Shown here piece after piece: positions 16,282-23,526 of a stretch of 64,000 nucleotides of DNA. The DNA lies in IMG/VR virus record IMGVR_UViG_3300021139_001840, positions 32,792 to 96,791 of that record, one strand, 5' to 3'. Under the pieces are notes generated by a model that was not told the DNA's origin, searched no databases, and was given only the letters and a program-made list of their open reading frames with translations. Made by a program: the position numbers and the translations under genes. The stretch's first letter is position 1. The number at the start of each line of letters is the position of its first letter. This DNA comes from a virus.

Positions 16282-18024
16282 ATGAACATTCAAGAACTTA
16301 AATCTTATAATCTAGCCGATGCAGTAAAGTTTCATGACCATCTTAATCCTTTATTGTGGGATAGGCAAGAACATTTACACCCCGAAATAAAGGATCAATT
16401 ATTAGCCATTGCCGCTGATTTTAGCGAATTTTTGGGAGTTAAAGATTTAGAACTTAAAGACATAACAATATCTGGTAGCAATGCCGCTTATTCTTATACG
16501 CCACACTCAGACATAGATTTACACTTAATTGTTGATTTATCCAATGAAGCTAATAACGAAGTTTATCGCGAGTTATTTGATGCTAAGAAATTTATATATA
16601 ATAGCGAAAATAAAATTACCATAAAAGGTATTCCAGTTGAGTTATATGTACAAGATGCTGGACAGGCGCATCATAGTCAAGGAATTTATAGTATTTTAAA
16701 TAATAATTGGATACAAGTACCTCGTAGAAAACATGCTGACATAGATGACATGAGTGTTCGTAGCAAATATCGAGATTTAAGCAAACGTATTCGAGAAGCT
16801 ATCAAAACTAATTCTACAGAAAAAATGTCCGAGGTTATGGATAAAATAAGAGCTTTGCGTCAAACTGGTCTTGCTGAACATGGAGAATTTGGTGCTGAAA
16901 ATTTAGCATTCAAACTGCTCCGCAATAAAGGTGATTTAGAAAAATTATCCAAAGCTCGTAAAGCAGCAAAAAGTCAAGAATTAAGTTTAAAAGAACGCGA
17001 ACGTACGCCTACCCCAGTTGTATATGGATATAAATCTGATCGAGATTACATTGATGAAGTAGGTATTACTCCTGATGGTACTGATCCTAGCACTTGTGAA
17101 TTTACCAATGAAGGACAATTAAACGAAGTAGGTATTACGCCTGATGGTACTGATCCTAGCACTTGTGAATTTACCAATGAAAATGATAATAATCAATCAG
17201 AAACAAATATCATTGATGACTTTGTAAAATTTTGTATTGACAAATTAAAATTAGATAATCCTCCTAAATTAAGATTACGCCGAGATCCAACATGGTCACA
17301 ACGCAATAAAACATTTGGAAGATTTAATCCTCAAACAGGTGAGTTAGAGGTGGCGGTAGGATCTAGACATATTATGGATACTCTTCGTACCCTGGCACAC
17401 GAACTTACACACCAACACCAGCACGAAACTATCGATATGCCAGATACAGCAGGAGAAACTGGAAGCGAGTTTGAAAATGAAGCTAATGCTCGCGCTGGCA
17501 TAATTATGCGCGACTATGGTAGTATGCATCCTGAATTGTTTACTGACAATATTATTGACGAAGGATACGGAGCCATTACACCTGCTGGCGAAAAAATTGT
17601 TAAATGGCAACAAGATAAACTTGCTGGAAAAGAATTTGCCATTCAAGGTTATAGAATTAAATTTACTGATAAAGGTCTTTTGATTTTTAAAGGTGCTGAT
17701 TTAATTTTTAAAAAACCCGGAGATTATTCCAATCCTACTAATTTGGATATGACCAAGGCTAGGCGATATATTACTAATTTGTCTAGAAATTGGAAACCAG
17801 ATCCTATAGTAAATGAAGCTACTGGCTATATCCCCACTGCCGCAGAAGCACATGATCCACGTTTTGAAATGGCACTTACTGTAGATATACGCCCAGGTGC
17901 GCTTGGCAAAAATGCCAATAAGTTATTATTAGATACTGATAGCCAAGGTCGTCCACAAGAACTACGTCCAGATGGCATAGTACATCGTATGATGGAAGAA
18001 TTAGAATTGTTTAAAAGGAATTAA
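16282..18024 (+). CDS. Nucleotidyltransferase-metallopeptidase multidomain protein
   Basis: The 580-residue product has in order: a beta-nucleotidyltransferase-like domain with G65-S66...D77-I-D79 (GS-x(10)-DxD) in residues 1-190; a basic helical linker; two nearly identical 19-residue repeats (residues 259-277 and 282-300); a zinc-metallopeptidase-like domain with H373-E-L-T-H377 and a downstream Glu-rich helix; and a C-terminal domain (430-580). Met-Asn-Ile-Gln-Glu starts the chain. Several (I/L/V/F)xE/NE sites lie between domains, which would suit maturation by a prohead protease. I infer an internal virion or injected protein; the activity is unproven. Confidence 0.7.
   Translation: MNIQELKSYNLADAVKFHDHLNPLLWDRQEHLHPEIKDQLLAIAADFSEFLGVKDLELKDITISGSNAAYSYTPHSDIDLHLIVDLSNEANNEVYRELFDAKKFIYNSENKITIKGIPVELYVQDAGQAHHSQGIYSILNNNWIQVPRRKHADIDDMSVRSKYRDLSKRIREAIKTNSTEKMSEVMDKIRALRQTGLAEHGEFGAENLAFKLLRNKGDLEKLSKARKAAKSQELSLKERERTPTPVVYGYKSDRDYIDEVGITPDGTDPSTCEFTNEGQLNEVGITPDGTDPSTCEFTNENDNNQSETNIIDDFVKFCIDKLKLDNPPKLRLRRDPTWSQRNKTFGRFNPQTGELEVAVGSRHIMDTLRTLAHELTHQHQHETIDMPDTAGETGSEFENEANARAGIIMRDYGSMHPELFTDNIIDEGYGAITPAGEKIVKWQQDKLAGKEFAIQGYRIKFTDKGLLIFKGADLIFKKPGDYSNPTNLDMTKARRYITNLSRNWKPDPIVNEATGYIPTAAEAHDPRFEMALTVDIRPGALGKNANKLLLDTDSQGRPQELRPDGIVHRMMEELELFKRN
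17056..17181 (+). repeat. 57-bp tandem duplication inside the metallopeptidase gene
   Basis: Copies at 17056-17112 and 17125-17181 differ by one base and are separated by 12 bp. They encode E-V-G-I-T-P-D-G-T-D-P-S-T-C-E-F-T-N-E twice. The near identity suggests a recent duplication. Confidence 0.9.
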
Positions 18025-18026
18025 CA

Positions 18027-19367
18027 ATGAAAGCTCGTGAATTTATTATCGAATCTGCACAGACAACACTAGGTGGATTTAAAGTCACTCCGTTACATAT
18101 TGAAGATCAAGGTGTTGAAGAATCTGACATTAGTGGGTTATTAGCAGCCGGCCAATTTAATAAACAATTTAGAATTACAGCAAATATATACGGTGTCATA
18201 AAACACTTTAAGGTCAAAGCTCAGAGCGCACGAATCGCACAACATAAAGTTGAGATTCACCACCCCGGGGCTAAAATTTTAAATGTAGAAGAAATTACAA
18301 ATGAAGCTATTGGGTTAAATGCTCCACATCGCCGAATGAGTCGCGATGAGTTACAAGGTTATACCGATCGTATTAAAACTGGTACTAAGACAAAGAAAGA
18401 TAGATTTGCTCCAATCATACACGGTAGCAATATCAAAGCAATTACTAAAGATGACGAAGGTACCGAATGGGATTTAGATGATTTAGCCCGACAAATCACT
18501 ACCCGCCCTCGTTCATTATTAGGCACTAATGCTAAAATGAGTAAGAGTGCTACAGAAGGCGAAATTGTTTATGACTTAACATTGCCAGCATTAAGCGGTG
18601 TTGTTGTGGACGAGGAAACAGGCGATTTTGTAGAAATTACTACTTGCCCTGGTGCTGGTGGTTGTCAATTATTTTGTTACGCTCGTAAAGGTGGATATGT
18701 AATGTTCCCTGCTAGTAGTATGTCAGCTGCACAAGCATTAAACTTTTTAGTCAATGACCCTGCTGGATATATGGCCATGGTTAACAAAGAAATACAAGGT
18801 CTTAAAGGCAAAGCAGACAAGCATGGTATTAGATTAGTTGTACGCTGGCATGATGCTGGAGATTTCTTTAGTAAAGAATATTTAGATCTAGCATTTAACG
18901 TTGCTCGTACTAATCCAGATGTAAAATTTTATGCTTATACAAAAATAGCCGCGGCTGCGACTGCCAACAAACCAGATAATTTTATTGTTAACTTTAGTTC
19001 GGGAAGTAAACGCGGTGAAGAAAAGCAAATTGAACTACACAAAGCTCAAGGAAACGCAGTGAAAGATGCTGTAACATTACCCAAAGACTTGTTCCGCACA
19101 TTGTTTGTTACGGATGCTAAAGGCAAATATGTTAAAGATACCAAAGGTCGTACACAAGTTAAAAGTCCTGAAGCATGGGAAGAATTTAAAAAAATGCTGG
19201 CCACTAGGTATAAAATTGATCCAGCATCAATTATCACATACGATCAAATGTTAACAATTCCTGAAGGCCCTCAACCTAAGTGGAATGTGGTTATATTTCC
19301 AGCAGGACACGGAGACCGTGCTGCCAACAGATTGGATGTAATTAACAGTTTTTTAATGTTCCACTAA
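18027..19367 (+). CDS. GP88-like protein with capsid-targeting-like N-terminus
   Basis: The 446-residue product starts MKAREFIIES, very similar to the T4 capsid-targeting peptide MKTYQEFIAE that is cut by the prohead protease after Glu. A basic linker and a domain (about 150-446) with C207-P-G-A-G-G-C213-Q-L-F-C217-Y-A and RWHDAGDFFSKEYL follow; this resembles the phage gene-product-88 family, of unknown biochemical function. The three clustered Cys suggest metal or Fe-S binding. It lies 2 nt after the preceding gene. Confidence 0.7.
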   Translation: MKAREFIIESAQTTLGGFKVTPLHIEDQGVEESDISGLLAAGQFNKQFRITANIYGVIKHFKVKAQSARIAQHKVEIHHPGAKILNVEEITNEAIGLNAPHRRMSRDELQGYTDRIKTGTKTKKDRFAPIIHGSNIKAITKDDEGTEWDLDDLARQITTRPRSLLGTNAKMSKSATEGEIVYDLTLPALSGVVVDEETGDFVEITTCPGAGGCQLFCYARKGGYVMFPASSMSAAQALNFLVNDPAGYMAMVNKEIQGLKGKADKHGIRLVVRWHDAGDFFSKEYLDLAFNVARTNPDVKFYAYTKIAAAATANKPDNFIVNFSSGSKRGEEKQIELHKAQGNAVKDAVTLPKDLFRTLFVTDAKGKYVKDTKGRTQVKSPEAWEEFKKMLATRYKIDPASIITYDQMLTIPEGPQPKWNVVIFPAGHGDRAANRLDVINSFLMFH

Positions 19368-19368
19368 A

Positions 19369-20244
19369 ATGATTTTAAACGATTTTATCCAACCTAAACT
19401 AAAGTTTAGTCGTGAAAAACTAGACGCAGTTCTTGTTGAGCTTTGCGATATGGTTATCGAAGGTCAACAAGATAATCCAGACTTTTATGGTATGGTAGCT
19501 GCCGCGGTATTAGATCCTCGAGGTAGATTAGTCACTGGTGTAAATTATCTATATGGAAATTCAAGAATCCATGCTGAACGAGCAGCCATAGACAAGTATG
19601 AAGAAGAGTATGGAGAATTGCCAAAAGGCAGTATTGTAATTACTACACTGAGCCCATGCTGTGAAGATACTGGCGATAATCGCTATGGTGTTAGCTGTAC
19701 AGATTTATTAAATGAAAAACATGTCAAATTAGCCTATTGTGGGTATCAAGATCCCACACAGGACAGTAAAAATAGTTTTATAGTTATTGTCACTGAAAAT
19801 GAAAAATTAAAATCACTCTGTAAAAAATTTGCTGATACATTTTTGGACAAAGGCATTACTGAAAGTGCTGAATCAAGTCGTGCCCAACAGTTTATTGACA
19901 GCGTATATAGTCAGTATCCAGATTGGCCTTATGGCCAAGCAGATAAAGTTATGGTATGGGGTGAGGGCGAAGATCAACAATTTGCCGCGTTCAAACTTAA
20001 ACCTGGAACGGCACCTGACACAGTAGAAATAGATTGGATTATGGCTGGCCCCGAACAGCGCAAAGGCGTTGGTAGTCGCGCTATTAAAGAATTACAGCGA
20101 CAAGCAAAAGAGGCCGGTATCAAATTAACATTATACCCTTGGGCTAAAGGCAATGTAAGTCAAGCATCACTGACTAGGTTATACAAACGTCATGGATTTA
20201 AACCTGTCGCAAAAGGTGCTAAGCCAATGCGCTGGAACTGCTAA
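19369..20244 (+). CDS. RibD-like deaminase fused to GNAT acetyltransferase
   Basis: The 291-residue product has residues 1-160 as a zinc-dependent deaminase of cytidine/RibD type: H68-A-E70, then P96-C97...C110, the longer PC-x-C spacing seen in RibD-type deaminases. Residues 175-291 form a GNAT domain with the acetyl-CoA loop PEQRKGVGSRA and a typical Y-x-x-x-GF end. A GITE/S junction at 165 between domains is a candidate prohead-protease site. It sits in the putative internal-protein block. Substrates unknown. Confidence 0.75.
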   Translation: MILNDFIQPKLKFSREKLDAVLVELCDMVIEGQQDNPDFYGMVAAAVLDPRGRLVTGVNYLYGNSRIHAERAAIDKYEEEYGELPKGSIVITTLSPCCEDTGDNRYGVSCTDLLNEKHVKLAYCGYQDPTQDSKNSFIVIVTENEKLKSLCKKFADTFLDKGITESAESSRAQQFIDSVYSQYPDWPYGQADKVMVWGEGEDQQFAAFKLKPGTAPDTVEIDWIMAGPEQRKGVGSRAIKELQRQAKEAGIKLTLYPWAKGNVSQASLTRLYKRHGFKPVAKGAKPMRWNC

Positions 20245-20847
20245 ATGAGATTTTTTGAAATAGCCCGCATACCAAAAAGCCAATTAGATGGGTGGGGCGA
20301 TGCAGATACCATAACCCCACAGCAAGAACCTGTAGGTTCAAAACCCTTGCCAGGTGGTAGTGGATACAAATATCACGTAAATCGCAAAGGCAACGATAAT
20401 ATAGAAATTACTTTGTATGACAAAGGAGAAATTATTGCCGAATTAGATTTAGAAGAATTAGGAGCTCCCATTCCACTTTGGCGAGTTGAAACTGTTGTTG
20501 CTACTCCCGAATATCAAGGTCGAGGCTTAGGTATGGCATTATATGGTATAGCATTAAGTATATTAAAATTAACTCTAGTAGCAGGCGAAACACAAACTCA
20601 ACACGGTGCTCGCCAATGGCTTAAACTAAGTCAGATACCCGGTGTAGAAGTTATGGGTATGAAAACTGCTCCTAAAAAAGATTATAACCCTGGACCAGAT
20701 AATCAAGTATTATGGTCGGGACCTGAATACCATACATATACTTTCCCTGTAGCACAAGGATCTAAATCAATGAAAAGTGCCCAGCGCGGTAATGGAATAT
20801 ATAATTCAGCTGGCGCATCTATGATTGCCAAATGGACTGGCAAATAA
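20245..20847 (+). CDS. GNAT-like acetyltransferase
   Basis: The 200-residue product has VETVVATPEYQGRGLGMALYGIAL (about residues 73-96) holding the Q/R-x-x-G-x-G/A acetyl-CoA loop. The N-terminus MRFFEIARIP resembles the short E-F/I peptide of its neighbours. It begins right after the previous stop. Substrate unknown; probably a second acetyltransferase of the same virion block. Confidence 0.7.
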   Translation: MRFFEIARIPKSQLDGWGDADTITPQQEPVGSKPLPGGSGYKYHVNRKGNDNIEITLYDKGEIIAELDLEELGAPIPLWRVETVVATPEYQGRGLGMALYGIALSILKLTLVAGETQTQHGARQWLKLSQIPGVEVMGMKTAPKKDYNPGPDNQVLWSGPEYHTYTFPVAQGSKSMKSAQRGNGIYNSAGASMIAKWTGK

Positions 20848-20864
20848 TACTAAAAATATAATAC

Positions 20865-20872
20865 GCTAAATA
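20865..20872 (+). promoter_or_regulatory. T4-type late promoter motif
   Basis: GCTAAATA, 4 nt before the ATG at 20877; no room for a ribosome binding site. Confidence 0.6.
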
Positions 20873-20876
20873 CAGT

Positions 20877-21164
20877 ATGACAAAACAATTTGTTCGCATA
20901 CTGAGTAATATTGACTGTGATTGGGAAGGTTTATCTCCCACATACAGACTATATGTTAACGATGAGTTATTTTCTGAACGTACTTGGCGCTGGACCGATA
21001 AAGTTTTACAGGAAAATTTACAAGTTGAGGCAGAACCTGGAATTTATGAATTAAAATATGAGCTGGTACCTCCTCATTTAGCCACTTTTAAAGTGGGCAG
21101 TTTATCTGTAGCTTATGGGCCAGCTGAGATCGTCGACAACACACATTTTAGGATTACAGCATGA
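20877..21164 (+). CDS. Small beta-rich hypothetical protein
   Basis: The 95-residue product has alternating strands with many aromatic residues (YRLYVNDELFSERTWRW, YELKYELVPP). It overlaps the next gene by ATGA. It is likely a small structural protein; no family recognised. Confidence 0.65.
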   Translation: MTKQFVRILSNIDCDWEGLSPTYRLYVNDELFSERTWRWTDKVLQENLQVEAEPGIYELKYELVPPHLATFKVGSLSVAYGPAEIVDNTHFRITA

Positions 21165-21367
21165 GATTACATGAATTTGTTAATTTGCAAGAAGAGGCAT
21201 CAGTTGGGGCAACTGCTAGCGGCAGTGTTGCCACTGTAGCAATGCCGCTAGGCGCTGTACAAAGAAGAATACCAGCAGATTCATTTTTTATCGGAGTTGA
21301 AACTATAGATTCTACTCCTAATACTCCTAAAGAGTATAAAACATATAAGGAAAAATCTAAAGTTTAA
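21161..21367 (+). CDS. Small protein with capsid-targeting-like start
   Basis: The 68-residue product begins MRLHEFVNLQEEASVGATASG. The Glu-Phe and Leu-Gln-Glu pattern resembles T4 internal-protein leaders cut by gp21. The rest is Ala/Gly/Thr-rich and basic at the end, as expected for a small packaged peptide. The 3' end overlaps the reverse-strand endonuclease by 11 nt. Confidence 0.6.
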   Translation: MRLHEFVNLQEEASVGATASGSVATVAMPLGAVQRRIPADSFFIGVETIDSTPNTPKEYKTYKEKSKV

Positions 21368-21743
21368 CCAATTTATTTCTTGATTTATTTCTTTGTATTG
21401 AACCAACACCACGATAATACCCCTCAGGGCATCTATCTGATTTAACACTATCTCTTCCTTTAACGCCGCCCGGCCCTCCCCCTGTTTCAGGTATACGATT
21501 TGCCCAATTATTGCTTTCGGCAACATTCCATAATTTGCTGTAGTATCTTCCAGCAGATTTCATTTCTTCTTTATTATCAGTTTCTAATAAAATTTCGGTA
21601 TCGACGTCATAACCATAATCTTGTATATGCAAAGTCCAATCAACACCCGAACCTTCATATTTAAATGGATTTTTAGATGGTTGACCTAAATATTGTAACC
21701 CTGTTATTCTGCGAGTCTTTTTGTAGAGATAGTAAATACTCAT
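21357..21743 (-). CDS. Short GIY-YIG homing endonuclease, probably truncated
   Basis: The 128-residue product has YYLYKKTRRITGLQYLGQP, a GIY-YIG core variant, followed by NPFKYEGSGVDWTLHIQDYG, closely matching the motif of the endonuclease at 54199. No NUMOD or zinc-finger DNA-binding region follows, so it is either minimal or decayed. It stands alone on the minus strand between late genes and has the same leader as the gene at 4651. Confidence 0.75.
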   Translation of the reverse strand: MSIYYLYKKTRRITGLQYLGQPSKNPFKYEGSGVDWTLHIQDYGYDVDTEILLETDNKEEMKSAGRYYSKLWNVAESNNWANRIPETGGGPGGVKGRDSVKSDRCPEGYYRGVGSIQRNKSRNKLVKL

Positions 21744-21812
21744 GCTGATTGCTCCTTTAAAGCATTAGGGTAGTTGGGGATTACAGTCCCGCGAACTACA
21801 CTTCTATTTAGT
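21744..21812 (-). promoter_or_regulatory. Late promoter plus hairpin leader of homing endonuclease, copy B
   Basis: Minus-strand ACTAAATA (21805-21812) is followed by outer stem GTAGTT/AACTAC, internal loop CGC/C, inner stem GGGA/TCCC and hexaloop CTGTAA, then CTTTAAAGGAGCAATCAGC before the ATG. Nearly every paired base differs from copy A at 5281-5350 yet all pairs are kept. Confidence 0.75.
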
Positions 21813-21827
21813 TAATTTAACTAAATA
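21805..21827. promoter_or_regulatory. Palindromic pair of divergent late promoters
   Basis: TATTTAGTTAA and its complement TTAACTAAATA meet around a single T in a perfect 23-nt palindrome. It presents ACTAAATA on both strands: leftward for the endonuclease, rightward for the Dps-like gene. Confidence 0.7.
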
Positions 21828-21852
21828 ATAGATAATATATAAAGGATTTATA

Positions 21853-22293
21853 ATGCTTGCTGAATTATTAAAAGTGCTACTTGCTTCTACATTTACTTAT
21901 TACCTTAAAGCACACTTTTTTCATTGGTCAGTAGAAGGCAAAGACTTCTATCAATATCACAAATTCCTACAAAAAATCTACGAAGATGCTTACGGGGCTG
22001 TAGATACTATTGCGGAATTTATTCGCACACTAGACGAATATGCCCCGGGAAGCCTAACTCGTTATCAAGAACTATCACGTATTCAAGATCAAACTAAAGT
22101 GCCAAGAGCACAACTAATGATAGAAGAGTTATTGCATGACTCACATATTATGATTGAACTTCTCAATGAATGTTTTGCTGCTGCCACAGCAGAAAATAAA
22201 CAAGACATCGCAAATTTTATTGCTGAAAGATTAACTGCTACTAATAAGTATATCTGGATGCTATCAAGTTTTTTAAAAGAATCTAGAGAGTGA
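21853..22293 (+). CDS. Dps/ferritin-like protein
   Basis: The 146-residue four-helix protein contains KAHFFHWSVEGKDFYQYHKFLQKIYEDAYGAVDTIAEFIRTL (residues 19-60), which follows the Dps pattern HW-x-V-x-G-x-x-F-x-x-x-H...D-x-x-A-E with the ferroxidase His, Asp and Glu. Dps binds DNA and stores iron; a phage copy could protect or compact DNA, or be packaged. A Shine-Dalgarno (AAAGGA) follows the late promoter. Confidence 0.82.
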   Translation: MLAELLKVLLASTFTYYLKAHFFHWSVEGKDFYQYHKFLQKIYEDAYGAVDTIAEFIRTLDEYAPGSLTRYQELSRIQDQTKVPRAQLMIEELLHDSHIMIELLNECFAAATAENKQDIANFIAERLTATNKYIWMLSSFLKESRE

Positions 22294-22294
22294 T

Positions 22295-23524
22295 ATGGAT
22301 AATGAATTTTACAGCATAGTAGAAAAATTAGCTATTCTTGAAGGACGTATTGCTCCCAAGGATAAAGAAACATTGTCTGCGGCAAAACAAAAGAAGCCAG
22401 CACTTTTTAATAATTTAAAAAAAGCTGATGAAAATGTTATACCTGATGTTGGCGGCGTTCCTGTTGCTGAAGCTAATATGGAAGAAGATGTAGTATCCAA
22501 AGTAAAAGCATCACTAGCTGATTATTTAAAATCTGCCGAAGAAGAATTAAAACAAGATTCAGATTTAATCAAAAAGAAAAAACAAGATTTAGATCTAAAG
22601 AAAAAAGAATTAAAGGATTTAGACTTACAACAAAAAGCTCATCAAGAAGTTGACGAAGCTGATGAAGACGATGAAGACGATGAAGAAGGTGATGACGATT
22701 TATTCTATGTTGTTTTACATGACCGCGATGATGACTCAACATTTGTTGGCGAAATTTATAAGCAAGATGGCCGTTGGCGCGAAGGCAATGTCAGTGGAAA
22801 TCCTCCATATAATTGGGGTGGATCACACACTTATATGAGTTATTTGACACCTCAAGATATCTGGCAACATATTCAAAATGATTTCCGTCGCGGGTTTGAT
22901 ATTGCTGGCCCATTTAGCGACCAGCAAAAAGCATTAGACTACGCAGAATATGAATTTGGAACTGAAGAATTAGACGAAGACCACAGAAAACTTGAAGTAG
23001 GCGACCGCGTTATGGTTATGGGACCAAATCATTATCAAGGTGAATTTGCTAAGGTTGAAGAATTTAGTCCGTCAGGTAAATTTGTTGTAGTAAAATTTGA
23101 CAATGGCGATGAAGCAAGTATGCATTTATCAGATGTTGAATTTCACAATGATCAAGAAGATGTCGAAGATTGGGAAGAAGAATTGGATGAAAACCCAACA
23201 GAAGCTCCTCCGCAATCAGCTTCAGGTGGTGGAGGGAATCCCACATACGCAGAAAGTACTACAGCGCCAGTAAAAACAGTTCATGTACCAGTGGAATGTG
23301 GCGATACTGCTATTGGCGGAGCAGGTGGAGCAGGCGGTGGCACACTATTAGTTGAACTACATGGTGATGAACGTGATGGATTTTGTATTAAACGTGCTGG
23401 ACGAGAATTACCAACAAGATTTAAAACATTAGCAGAAGCTGAATTAGCATTAGAAATGTATGTAGCGCATCGTAAGACCAAACACGATGCTGAACAATCT
23501 ACTGATTATCTTGAAGAAAAATAA
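22295..23524 (+). CDS. Acidic virion-type protein with KOW-like segment
   Basis: The 409-residue product has an N-terminus with AILEG (possible prohead-protease site, cut after Glu16), a Lys/Asp coiled coil (70-115), a run of Asp/Glu (119-135), a domain around 137-225, a beta-barrel KOW/Tudor-like segment (KLEVGDRVMVMG...FDNGDEA, about 232-275) and a Gly-rich linker before a small C-terminal domain. Very acidic internal proteins are typical of T4 heads. Function inferred only. Confidence 0.6.
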   Translation: MDNEFYSIVEKLAILEGRIAPKDKETLSAAKQKKPALFNNLKKADENVIPDVGGVPVAEANMEEDVVSKVKASLADYLKSAEEELKQDSDLIKKKKQDLDLKKKELKDLDLQQKAHQEVDEADEDDEDDEEGDDDLFYVVLHDRDDDSTFVGEIYKQDGRWREGNVSGNPPYNWGGSHTYMSYLTPQDIWQHIQNDFRRGFDIAGPFSDQQKALDYAEYEFGTEELDEDHRKLEVGDRVMVMGPNHYQGEFAKVEEFSPSGKFVVVKFDNGDEASMHLSDVEFHNDQEDVEDWEEELDENPTEAPPQSASGGGGNPTYAESTTAPVKTVHVPVECGDTAIGGAGGAGGGTLLVELHGDERDGFCIKRAGRELPTRFKTLAEAELALEMYVAHRKTKHDAEQSTDYLEEK

Positions 23525-23526
23525 AC

